A stretch of 64,000 bases of DNA, from positions 1-64,000 of IMG/VR virus record IMGVR_UViG_3300025872_000054; one strand, written 5' to 3'. Shown here piece after piece: positions 1 to 8,800 of the stretch. The DNA is from a virus. The notes beneath the pieces are model-generated. The model did not search any database. It was not told the DNA's origin and saw only the letters and a program-made list of their open reading frames with translations. Position numbers and translations under genes: made by a program. Position 1 is the stretch's first letter; each line of letters starts with the position of its first letter.

Positions 1-3000
1 CGTCATATTGTCCTTCTGTAGAAGAAGTAATCTCAGAAGTACTAGCTGTGATTGCTAATAGTTGCAGATCTTGAGTATCGTAAGGGGGATAGCAAATACC
101 CCCTAGTCCTGGGTCAGAAGAAAATACTGACTTATCATATCCAAAAGGAGTTACAATTTGAGCGGGTGGAGCAGGGATTTCAGATCCGTCCGCAAAAGGA
201 CTTACTTGAGTGGGACTAGTACTATCTTTTAAATATAAAGAGTCAGCAATTCCTAAACCTGCCCCAGAATCAATTTTTCTAAATTGGTATCCGGTGCTAT
301 AGACATAGTTAAAGTCTATAAAGTCATTAAAGGATATAGGATTATCTACTTTATTCTGTGATGAATCTATAACATATGAAGGAAATTTTGAGAATGATAA
401 GAAGTTATAAAAAATCTTACATTCTTTATTACCTACCAGAGTCGCTGGGTCAGTCGCGCCATGATCTATGGTAACTTTGGTATCGGCGTAACTATAGGCA
501 GTTACATAATATGCAACTCCGTTGATTTCTATACGTGTTCCTAGGTAGTCAGTATTAGTCCCTGTGATCCCTTTGAAAAATGTTGAGTTAGTAATTGATA
601 CTACAGCTGGGTTTCCATCCGAAGAAATTGTTAGTTGAACTTCTTCAGTGGGTCTTGAAGTACCAATTAAGTCAAAAAAGTGATATACGTCCCCACCTGA
701 AGTTATAAATCCAGTTAAGAACAAATCATTAAAGTCCGTGCTAGGCGCTGTGCCAATCTCAAATGGACTATCAGCAATTATTCTGTTAGTACCCGGGTTA
801 TCTGGGATTAAGTGTTTATTACCACTCAGAGTGCCATTTACATATTTAAATGCGACTGGGAATCCTTCAAATGCGTTACTGTTACCATTTACATAGTCGG
901 CTGATGTGGAATATAACTTGATTACGTCATCTCCAAAAGAAGAGATGTTATCTGACATATGTAGAGCCTTACCTACTTTGTTGGTAGTAGCATCAGAAGA
1001 AGTAATTCCATAATTATTTACTGGGGTGCCGTAAATAACAACACTTCCACCTAATCCAACTTCATTTTCAGTAATTGTAAAGAACGTATAATTTTCCCCA
1101 GGGGTCCTTACCTCATTGGGTTGTAAAGGCTTTATCGTCTCATCCTTTTTCTGTCTTCCAATAAAAAGTAGTTTATTATGACTATAATCATAATCCCTAT
1201 CTGAAGTATTTACAGTCAGACTATTATCTATAGCTCCATCATATCGTGACTTATTATAGACATTTATTGGAGGTAATTCACCATAGATAATTTTATAAGC
1301 TTCATAATTGCTTTCAAGTTGTACTTTTTGAGGATTAGGTTCAACGTAGTTGGCGCCTATCCCTTCTAGCATATCATTCCTATTGGCGTATGTATATTGG
1401 ATGTTGGGATGGAAAATATACTCTTGCCAAAGTTCCTGCTCACTAAACTCGATAGGAGGTGCATTATAGACTCTATTAGTCAGAGCCACATAAATAGGAC
1501 CTGATGAGATTCCAAGATCAGAACTAGTTAAATTGCCGTCTGTTTGATTGATTTTAGCTCCTAAGAATCCTTGAGATAAAATCCAATCGTCTCCGTATAT
1601 ATTTGTTAAGTCTGGGGACGTCTCAGTAGAATAAGCAAGAATTTCTGCTATTTCATTGAAATTATTAACTAGGTTGACTCCATCAGTAGCTTGCCACGTA
1701 GCACCGCCATCTGATGTTTCTATTTTTACAATTGCTTTATAATCATTCCACTTAGTACTTTCTCCATTGGCGTGGATTTGATCTATTTCAAATCCTGGAG
1801 TAAGTCCAGGACTTAATTTTGCTAAGTCTCGAGCTGTAATGTTTTCTTCACCTTTTTCTAGAACTAAAGCATCATATTCCGCTGGGTCTTCCTGTCCGAA
1901 CCAATATCTAATTACTACAGGGACATAATCGTTGAAGATTTTCTTTGTATTTCCTTCAGGGTCACTAACTGTAACAGTATAGTCCCAACTTGCTCCATTT
2001 CCAGCTACTCTTTGAGTTGTTGGGGTACTACTGACAGTTTCTAGCGACATGGACTCATTAGACGGTCCTCCTTGGAGATAATACGTTCTATACCCCGAGG
2101 AGTCATCAGTAGCTGATTCCTTCGTGGGCTGTGAATAGTAAGTGTCCGAATTATATGTATCAAGGGCAGTCTTCCAAGAGCCCTGCACTGCTCCTGTACT
2201 TGAGTTATACCCCGTTATTTCAAAATAATCAATCTTGATGTGCCCAGAAACTTGTGTTAAAAATTTACCAAAAACACTACCACTAATTGATCTCTTCATC
2301 CAAAAGTCCATTTTTAGGCCCCAATTATATGGGTTTGATACTGCTTTTGGAAGAGAATAAGAAAAGGATATATTACCGTCTCTAATTACAGGAAATGAGG
2401 GATTTATGAGAGCGTTTGTAGTTGTATATTCTGATCTGCCTCTATAATCTTTTTTATAAGCTCCAGACCACCACCATTCTTTTTCTATATCTGGAACAAA
2501 CTCTCCATCTTTAATATATCCAACTCTGTGAGTGTCAAGTATCTCTTGGGGGGATGCCGGAATATAATCGGGGCCATTTACTACAGGAGCATTTGGATCA
2601 TTTTCGTCAATATTTAAATCATGAGTATAGAACGGAGGAGGGTTTGTATGAGAATATAACTTTCCTGTCTCTGTACCATCCTCTGTTTCATCCAGAGGAA
2701 CAGTGTACTTAAACATTGCAGTTCCTTGGCCTTGGAAGACAGTGCCTCTTCCAGCGAAGAATTCTAATTGCTTAAGTCTATCAGCAATTCTTTGTCTAGG
2801 ATTTACTAATGGAACTAAATTTCCAGATTTAGTTTCTAAATTAAGAGAACTATTTGATAAAATGGCTAGATCTTCATTTTTAAGACCATAGTTGATAATA
2901 CCATCTAAGATCTCAAGATCTGGATATAAAAATTTTCCCTCAGTTTGTTTTTCTGCGGGATCTTGGATATCAAGTAAAACTTCACTAAGAGCCTGTGAAG

Positions 3001-3139
3001 CATCACTAATATCGGAAAGGGCTAGATCTCTTACTAAACCTCTATATTTTACCTCTGTTTCCAAAGGTATTTTTAATTGGCTAAGAGGAGGTAGATTTGT
3101 CGATACTTTTACTCTTCCTGTTCTAGAGTATCTAGCCAT
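1..3139 (-). CDS. large virion (baseplate or fibre) protein, 3' end beyond window
   Basis: An uninterrupted minus-strand reading frame starts at the ATG at 3139 and runs off the left edge, giving at least 1046 residues. It begins MARYSRTGRV and is rich in Gly, Ser, Thr, Asn and Tyr with many short beta-like stretches, as in phage tail or fibre proteins. I recognise no catalytic motif or named family. A TTTAAAG box on the same strand lies 33 bases before the start, matching the signal before other structural genes here, so late expression is likely. The role as a virion protein is inferred from composition, size and this promoter-like signal; the exact component is unknown. Confidence 0.75.
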   Translation of the reverse strand, partial: MARYSRTGRVKVSTNLPPLSQLKIPLETEVKYRGLVRDLALSDISDASQALSEVLLDIQDPAEKQTEGKFLYPDLEILDGIINYGLKNEDLAILSNSSLNLETKSGNLVPLVNPRQRIADRLKQLEFFAGRGTVFQGQGTAMFKYTVPLDETEDGTETGKLYSHTNPPPFYTHDLNIDENDPNAPVVNGPDYIPASPQEILDTHRVGYIKDGEFVPDIEKEWWWSGAYKKDYRGRSEYTTTNALINPSFPVIRDGNISFSYSLPKAVSNPYNWGLKMDFWMKRSISGSVFGKFLTQVSGHIKIDYFEITGYNSSTGAVQGSWKTALDTYNSDTYYSQPTKESATDDSSGYRTYYLQGGPSNESMSLETVSSTPTTQRVAGNGASWDYTVTVSDPEGNTKKIFNDYVPVVIRYWFGQEDPAEYDALVLEKGEENITARDLAKLSPGLTPGFEIDQIHANGESTKWNDYKAIVKIETSDGGATWQATDGVNLVNNFNEIAEILAYSTETSPDLTNIYGDDWILSQGFLGAKINQTDGNLTSSDLGISSGPIYVALTNRVYNAPPIEFSEQELWQEYIFHPNIQYTYANRNDMLEGIGANYVEPNPQKVQLESNYEAYKIIYGELPPINVYNKSRYDGAIDNSLTVNTSDRDYDYSHNKLLFIGRQKKDETIKPLQPNEVRTPGENYTFFTITENEVGLGGSVVIYGTPVNNYGITSSDATTNKVGKALHMSDNISSFGDDVIKLYSTSADYVNGNSNAFEGFPVAFKYVNGTLSGNKHLIPDNPGTNRIIADSPFEIGTAPSTDFNDLFLTGFITSGGDVYHFFDLIGTSRPTEEVQLTISSDGNPAVVSITNSTFFKGITGTNTDYLGTRIEINGVAYYVTAYSYADTKVTIDHGATDPATLVGNKECKIFYNFLSFSKFPSYVIDSSQNKVDNPISFNDFIDFNYVYSTGYQFRKIDSGAGLGIADSLYLKDSTSPTQVSPFADGSEIPAPPAQIVTPFGYDKSVFSSDPGLGGICYPPYDTQDLQLLAITASTSEITSSTEGQYD

Positions 3140-3172
3140 AGTATTTTACTTATACCAAATAATAATAATAAT

Positions 3173-3179
3173 CTTTAAA
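3173..3179 (-). promoter_or_regulatory. TTTAAAG box (candidate late promoter)
   Basis: TTTAAAG on the minus strand, 33 bases before the start of the large virion gene and just after the phoH stop. It is followed by an AT-rich ATT repeat and GGTATAAG. It is one of the recurring boxes before structural genes. Confidence 0.5.
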
Positions 3180-3180
3180 C

Positions 3181-3930
3181 CTATGATTTTGAACCGTAGA
3201 GATCTGAGTAGGCATAAATTACAGACTTTACGAAATCAGAACGAACAATTTCATTATATCCAAAGTTAACATGACCTACCGATTGGTTAGATCCAAGACG
3301 ACGAAGAGCATCTGATAAGCCATCACCGCCATAACGATTTGCTAGGTCTCTTTGGACTATATCCCCAAGAAGGGCAATGGAGGAATTATCGCCAAGACGG
3401 GTGAGGATCGTCATTACCGAATGAGCGGTAGCATTTTGCATCTCATCAGCAATAATCATGCATCTGTGCAAAGATCTACCTCTGAGGTGCTCAATAGGTA
3501 GAAACTCAATGACTTTTTTCTCAAGGAGATAATCAGCCTTGCCTTTTTGCATAAATACAGCAAGGGAGTCACGGATCGGCATGATGTGAGGAGCAATCTT
3601 CTCCTCAAGGTTACCTGGTAAGAAGCCTAGACCCTGTTCCCCTGGAGTAGATACAATTGGCTTTACATAATAAATTTTTTCAATTTCCCTCTTATGGAGT
3701 TTTTCACATGCTGCATGAATCGAGAGGAGAGTTTTAGCAGTTCCAGGAGGCCCGGTTAGAATCGTCAAAGTTTTTGTTTTCAAATACCTCATTGCATCAA
3801 CCTGGGAAGGATTCATAGGTAGAAGAGGTTTATGCTCTTCAAACTTGGGATTTGATGCCTGAATCATGTCGCCTTGTTCAATTCTTTGACGTCTAGAGGA
3901 TTTTCTTGCCATGAGAGGGTTAATTTCCAT
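3181..3930 (-). CDS. phoH: PhoH-like P-loop ATPase
   Basis: The protein has 249 residues. A Walker A motif GPPGTAKT is at residues 60-67 and a Walker B region IIADEMQN at 159-166, both in the arrangement of the PhoH family; ALLGD near residue 187 is the expected third motif. PhoH proteins are ATPases that occur in very many cyanophages and marine phages; their role in infection is unsettled, with RNA metabolism and phosphate stress both proposed. The first 30 residues are basic and probably disordered. An in-frame ATG at codon 7 is an alternative start. The gene sits between two genes with late-type boxes, and its own leader starts at a TTTAAAG box near 4030. The family call is firm; the biological role is not. 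Confidence 0.95.
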   Translation of the reverse strand: MEINPLMARKSSRRQRIEQGDMIQASNPKFEEHKPLLPMNPSQVDAMRYLKTKTLTILTGPPGTAKTLLSIHAACEKLHKREIEKIYYVKPIVSTPGEQGLGFLPGNLEEKIAPHIMPIRDSLAVFMQKGKADYLLEKKVIEFLPIEHLRGRSLHRCMIIADEMQNATAHSVMTILTRLGDNSSIALLGDIVQRDLANRYGGDGLSDALRRLGSNQSVGHVNFGYNEIVRSDFVKSVIYAYSDLYGSKS

Positions 3931-3936
3931 TGATAC

Positions 3937-3974
3937 GAAAAAAGACCCAAAAAGAGAAATCTCTTCTGAGTCTT
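3937..3974 (-). terminator. intrinsic terminator-like hairpin
   Basis: Read on the minus strand, AAGACTCAGAAGAG pairs with CTCTTTTTGGGTCTT across an ATTT loop (with G-T pairs), followed by a run of T. It lies between the 4038-4385 gene and phoH, so it should end or attenuate transcription entering phoH. Confidence 0.6.
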
Positions 3975-4026
3975 ATGGATTTATATGTCTATGGAGGGAC
4001 ATAGATTGTCTTCGTATCCTGACAAA

Positions 4027-4033
4027 CTTTAAA
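4027..4033 (-). promoter_or_regulatory. TTTAAAG box upstream of phoH
   Basis: TTTAAAG on the minus strand, about 96 bases before the phoH ATG. The spacing is much longer than the 19-33 bases seen at other boxes, and the leader contains a small CTATG/CATAG hairpin and the terminator-like hairpin. It may drive phoH through an attenuated leader, or be fortuitous. Confidence 0.35.
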
Positions 4034-4037
4034 CTTA

Positions 4038-4385
4038 TTAAGATACTCTTATTCTGAGAAAACTACCTGTTCTGTACACTCCTCCGATAGGAACTGGATT
4101 TGGATCTAGAGCAGCTTGGGCATCATCTGAAAATTCTCTTATGCCGGTGAAATCAATACGATCAAAAGTAACTGTTCCTCCAGAGCGATCGCCATATCTT
4201 CTTATTGTCCCAGTAGAATCTGCATAATAGACCTCGTCTAAAACTTCATTTAAAAATAACTCCCCCCGGTACATGTTAGAGGAATTATTGTCATGTAGGT
4301 TTTGTAAATATTCCTTATCATGCGTAGAATCCGATGTAAATCTAATTCCCCAGCGGTGAAAAGGAGGCTGTGGAGTAGCGGGCAT
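4038..4385 (-). CDS. small putative virion protein
   Basis: A 115-residue protein of unknown family, beginning MPATPQPPFHRWGIRF. The middle part (GELFLNEVLDEVYYADSTGTIRRYGD) resembles the short 'what is displayed' segments at the N-terminus of fibre-type proteins, and the tail GGVYRTGSFLRIRVS is typical of small beta-rich structural proteins. A TTTAAAG box 29 bases before the ATG places it with late genes, and a terminator-like hairpin follows the gene. It is divergently oriented from the dNMP-kinase gene. The role as a virion component is inferred from context only. Confidence 0.6.
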   Translation of the reverse strand: MPATPQPPFHRWGIRFTSDSTHDKEYLQNLHDNNSSNMYRGELFLNEVLDEVYYADSTGTIRRYGDRSGGTVTFDRIDFTGIREFSDDAQAALDPNPVPIGGVYRTGSFLRIRVS

Positions 4386-4414
4386 TTTCTTATTTAGTAA
4401 CTAATTATATTAGT

Positions 4415-4421
4415 CTTTAAA
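4415..4421 (-). promoter_or_regulatory. TTTAAAG box (candidate late promoter)
   Basis: TTTAAAG on the minus strand, 29 bases before the start at 4385, followed by ACTAATATAATTAG. It lies back to back with the extended -10 box at 4495 on the other strand. Confidence 0.5.
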
Positions 4422-4494
4422 CTCTGAAACTATTACTCAGGTAAAAAGTTGAGGTTACTTTTTAACTTTAACTTTTAACTTTTACAAACTAACC

Positions 4495-4503
4495 TGATAT
4501 AAT
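4495..4503 (+). promoter_or_regulatory. extended -10 promoter box TGATATAAT
   Basis: TGATATAAT matches an extended -10 element of the host sigma-70 type. It ends 26 bases before the ATG at 4530. Upstream, at 4450-4486, there are several copies of a TTTTAACTT-like word that could be an operator or simply low-complexity AT-rich DNA. Confidence 0.6.
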
Positions 4504-4529
4504 ATTTTAGTAAGTAAGCTGGAAGAAGT

Positions 4530-5093
4530 ATGTATCCTCACACAATCGTAGTCCTCGGGGCTGATCGAGTTGGAAAATCTAGTATCGTTAAAAATACTCA
4601 AGATGAGTTGATCTCCCGCGATGTATGTGTCCGTTCACTTCACTTCTCTGGACCTCAACCTCATCATCATACTCCCATCCAGCAATACCTCGATCCTTTT
4701 CAATCTGCCATTGAGGAAAAAGCTCAAGTAGTTATCTGCGATCGTGGATTCTCAGAGGTATGTTTTTATGAGAAGTTCCGCCGTCACATCGAGATCTCAG
4801 AAGAATGGGCTAATTCCGCCGAGTCTTTCTTCTCTGCTTACAGTCAGACGATTAAAGTTTTTCTTATTGAGCGGAACTGGGAATGGAGTCTTCCTCATCA
4901 CATTATCGAAGTTAATGACCTCTATCCAAATTGTTCCGATTATTTCCTAGAGATGCAACTCAAAGTTAGGAAAAAAGAGCATGAGGAGTATTACTCCTAT
5001 ATGAAGGACTATCTCTCTAACCGCTCGCTTCTTTCAGACGTTCAGATTATCTCTCCCACTTCCAAAAGTTTCTCTTTGGCTAATGTGGTTTAA
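4530..5093 (+). CDS. P-loop deoxynucleoside monophosphate kinase-like protein
   Basis: A 187-residue P-loop protein. GADRVGKSS at residues 10-18 is a Walker A motif, VVICDRGFSE near residue 67 is the DR-containing region found in thymidylate and deoxynucleotide kinases, and FLIERN near 110 fits the lid or LID-adjacent strand. It would phosphorylate a dNMP to the dNDP. The gene has a host-type -10 box and so groups with the metabolic genes. With a ThyA-family enzyme that looks like a dCMP hydroxymethylase at 41002, a substrate such as modified dCMP is possible, as for T4 gp1, but the sequence alone does not show this. A broader nucleoside or polynucleotide kinase activity is an alternative. 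Confidence 0.7.
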   Translation: MYPHTIVVLGADRVGKSSIVKNTQDELISRDVCVRSLHFSGPQPHHHTPIQQYLDPFQSAIEEKAQVVICDRGFSEVCFYEKFRRHIEISEEWANSAESFFSAYSQTIKVFLIERNWEWSLPHHIIEVNDLYPNCSDYFLEMQLKVRKKEHEEYYSYMKDYLSNRSLLSDVQIISPTSKSFSLANVV

Positions 5094-5095
5094 AG
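5089..5095 (+). promoter_or_regulatory. TTTAAAG box (candidate late promoter)
   Basis: TTTAAAG overlaps the stop codon of the kinase gene and ends 31 bases before the ATG at 5127. ATAGATATAG follows. Confidence 0.5.
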
Positions 5096-5126
5096 ATCTT
5101 TGAATAGATATAGGAATTATTACCCT

Positions 5127-5849
5127 ATGGCAACCGTACTTAACACCGGTCTTCATCGTAAGATCGGCATGGAGTTTGAATATAAAATCTCCTTCCAAGA
5201 GTTTCTAACCGAGGCCATCACCTCACCTCTTGTTTCCTCGTATAACTCTGGTTCTAATACCCCAACAGCGCGTAATCAGTTTGTAGATAATTTCTTCACT
5301 TGTGGGCCTTCGATGGGATTTGAGGCTAAGCGTGCTGCTTATGGAGCCCTTGAGTTGGTTGTGGGCGCTCTGGTCGCTAATGCAAATGTCCCTGCTGCTG
5401 ACAAAACTGCTCTCAACGACCAACTTGTTAACATTACTCGTTATGTCGGTTTGACAGGCGATGGCGACTTCCATTTCATGGTAGCCACTTTCAACCTCGC
5501 AGAGACCATTTCATATATCACAGCTGATGTGGTCCCCGCTCCTCAGGCACCTACCGGTACTATCGTAACTCTAACCCTCCTTGATGGAGGAAGTGGATAT
5601 ACCGATACAGTTGATGGAACTGCCGATGGTGAGATTACCGTTGCATTCAACTCTACCGAATCCGCCAATCCCGTAGGATATACAGCTGGAGCCGGTACAG
5701 TATCTATCGATGCCGGTGAGGTTATTTCTATCGATGCTATCACTAATGGTGGTGCTGGATTTAAGGTTGGTCAGATCGTGACAATTACTCATGCCGGAGC
5801 GGATAATGGTGACACGCCTGCCTTCGCTGAGGTAACTGCCGTTTCGTAA
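5127..5849 (+). CDS. putative virion protein with Gly-rich beta repeats
   Basis: Start chosen at the ATG of MATVLNTG; an in-frame TTG at 5100 would lie within 5 bases of the TTTAAAG box and is unlikely. The protein is 240 residues. The N-terminal 130 residues have no family I recognise. The C-terminal part contains two related units built around GGSGY and GGAGF followed by a beta-strand pattern, a type common in phage tail and decoration proteins. It precedes the peptidoglycan-hydrolase gene and shares its candidate late promoter. A tail-tube or baseplate role is possible but unproven. Confidence 0.65.
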   Translation: MATVLNTGLHRKIGMEFEYKISFQEFLTEAITSPLVSSYNSGSNTPTARNQFVDNFFTCGPSMGFEAKRAAYGALELVVGALVANANVPAADKTALNDQLVNITRYVGLTGDGDFHFMVATFNLAETISYITADVVPAPQAPTGTIVTLTLLDGGSGYTDTVDGTADGEITVAFNSTESANPVGYTAGAGTVSIDAGEVISIDAITNGGAGFKVGQIVTITHAGADNGDTPAFAEVTAVS

Positions 5850-5861
5850 TCCAGGTAAGAT

Positions 5862-8800
5862 GTGTCTAGTCTGTATCGGTGCAAAGCTAGAGTAGCCTAT
5901 AAGCCTTTCAATTCTGAGAGGCTTATTGTCTTCGAGGAAAAACAAATCCAAGAGCTAAATGTAAAGCTCAAATGGAATAATTCTTTTTCCTCAATGAATT
6001 CACAAGGTGCCGATTCGGCAGGCACCTACACATCTGCAATAAGTCAATCAACCTGCCAGGTTACCATCTCCGATCCGTACTTAACCGGGGCGGCCTGGCC
6101 TGCTTTATTTGACGCTGCTTCAATGTGGTCAGCGTCTAATACAGCTCAAACAAATAACATTATTTTACCTCCCTGCGGTAAGGATCAAGATCCAGTAAGA
6201 GATAAGTGTTTTAACTATGGATCGATAGATGATTCAGCACTTGTTAATTCTGACGGGTCCTCCAGAGAACTATCAAGTACCTTTGCACATATCATAATTT
6301 CGCTATGGTACGAGGTAAATGGCACGTCATTTGGCTCTGATTATTACTTCAGGGTAAATAGAATTAGTATTAATCACGGAGCTAACTTCCCGTCTGTGAC
6401 TTTGGCGGGAACTGATCCTAAAAGTGTAGTCTTCAACCAAAACCTTATCAACGTTAAGTTTGATGAGGGGATGTCAGTTGAAGAGGCATTAAAGAAAATT
6501 GCTGAGGAAACCGGATATAAAGCTAGTTTCTGTGTTCCTCCAGGTGGAAAAACAACTGATCCATATATCCTCCCAAGATCATTAATCTACAAAGGCGTTA
6601 CTCCTGATGAGGCAATGAAAAAACTCATCGGGGCTACTGGCGGCGCAATGCTCTCCCTCCCCATAAAAGAACACGGGAATACCGTAAGTATTTGCACTCG
6701 TGGAGACCAGGTGGGAAGCTGCACAGTATTTTACCTTGGTAAGGGTCTCTATGAATCGTATCAGATTGACGGAGAGCCCCCTGCCACATTTGCTCTAAGA
6801 AATACTCAGAATGGCGCCAGCATTAACAACGGAGATCCATACGTCTCCGCAAGTTTTGCCGCAGAAAAATACTCCCTAAAGGAAGTAATTAAGCAAAAAA
6901 GAATTAAGGCACTTGAGAAAGTAAAAAAAGTCACTTTCCCAGATCTCTTCAAACCTTGTGAAAAGAGGTGTCAAGGGCCACTTAAGACCGGATATGGATG
7001 GACCGGAGCAGGTCCTAATGTAGAAAATAAAAGATACACGGATGTAAACTTTTATGGCATTGCTCCTAATGGTACCCAAGCGATTTCTTATCTCCCAGGT
7101 AAGGTAGAAAGTGCCTCGGAAGAGGAGGGGAAGGTAGTTGTTAAGACTGAGTTTTGGTTACAGATTTGTAAAGATGATAAGTCAGAGAAGTGTTTCGGTC
7201 GGTATGTATACCAAGAGTCTACCAATCTTTCCAAGGTAAAAGTAAAACGAGGTGATGAAGTAAAAGTTTCACAGGAGATCGGTTCATCGGAGAGTAATAA
7301 AAAAGAACTAGTTAGGTTTTATGTACTTGGTCATACTAACGAGTATACCACTCTAGATCCTCAACTTATTTGGAATTGGGCATCTCCTGCTGAGACTGCC
7401 GCGGACTTCCAAAACAAAAATGCTCCCACTGGACCCGGTAATAGCGTAGTAACTCCTGCGCCTAAACAATCCCTCAAAGACTGGAAAGCAACTACAACTG
7501 CTAAACCTAATAAGGTCTTATTGATGGCTGGCCACGCCGATTTTCCATCAGGTGCGCCTAATGAAAGAGAGTTAAATATAGAACTAGTAAAATGGGCGCA
7601 ACGTAATGCCCAGGCATATGGCATCTCTGATTACATTGAGGTGTATCTACCCTCCTCATCAAATCTACCAGAGAATGATCCACGTTCTCAATTTAGCAAA
7701 ACTTCTCAGGCAGCAAGTGCTGGCAAACAGGTAATTGAAATCCACAATGATGCTGCTTCAGGGCATAGTGGGGTAATACCACCAACAGGGGGAAAAAGAA
7801 TCTGGCAATTAGACGATGCCCTTGCATCATCATATGGATCCTTTAGTGTCAACCACCGAGATGGATTAGGCGTTCCTAAGAGAGGAGGAACAATACTCGA
7901 GGTAGGTAGGATGGACGGAGGAACTACGAGAGTATTTACTTCTGGTACTCCTGCTCAAAAGGAGGCATTATATAAGCAACTTATGGATCCCGTAATGAGA
8001 TCTATAGCTCAGGAAAAAGCTCGGAATGCTGGAACTGCCACTCCTTCCCCACAACCTACTCAAGGGCCTAATGGATCTGGGGGATTTGATGGATTTGTTG
8101 GTAAAGTAGGTGATACCGGTAACTCCTATGGATCACACGTTCATGTCGAAGCAGTTCCAAGGAATTCTGTTACAGAAACAGAATTAGATAGTCTAGTATC
8201 CAAATATGTAAAATTTGCTGGTAAGTCTAGGGGAAGAGGATTTAGTGGGCATGGATATCCTGGTATTGATTACCCGGCCCCAGAAGGAACGCCAATATAC
8301 ATAATTGGCGGAGCGTCCGTTTCCCAGATAGAGAGTACTGGTTGTACTAATGGAGATAAACGTTGTGGCGGTGGATTTGGTAATAGTCTTCTTATTAAAA
8401 CTCCAGAAGGAAAAGTACTTAGATTGGCTCACCTTCAAGGTAAATCGATCCCTCCTAATCTACCCGGTCTAACAAGTTCTGACTCAGGTGGTAATACAGA
8501 ACCAACTATTGCTACTGCCCCGTCAAATAAAGCTTTGACTATTGAGACTTCTTTTAAGGGAGTACCACGTGCCCTGCGAATCACCCCAGGGCGGACTGTG
8601 TTGTCTTTCGTTACTGACTACGACAAATGGCTCGATAATGGAGGGCCGCGTGGCCAAGATCCATCCACAGACCCCGGCGTCTGGATACCTTCAAGGTTTA
8701 GGAACTGGTTTGTAGGGGAAGTGGATTTTGTTTGGAGGCAAGGGGACCTAAGAGTTAACATCGAGGCAAGTAACGCCTGGGGTAATAGTGTCATCTCAGC

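Noticed and set aside
2703-3269. Two plus-strand reading frames at 2703-2891 and 2892-3269.
   Set aside because: They are shadows of the large minus-strand virion gene and of the phoH end; they have no ribosome sites.
3972-3990. A TATAAATC word in the phoH leader resembling the T4 late promoter.
   Set aside because: It is a single imperfect match; the TTTAAAG word is far more frequent and better placed.
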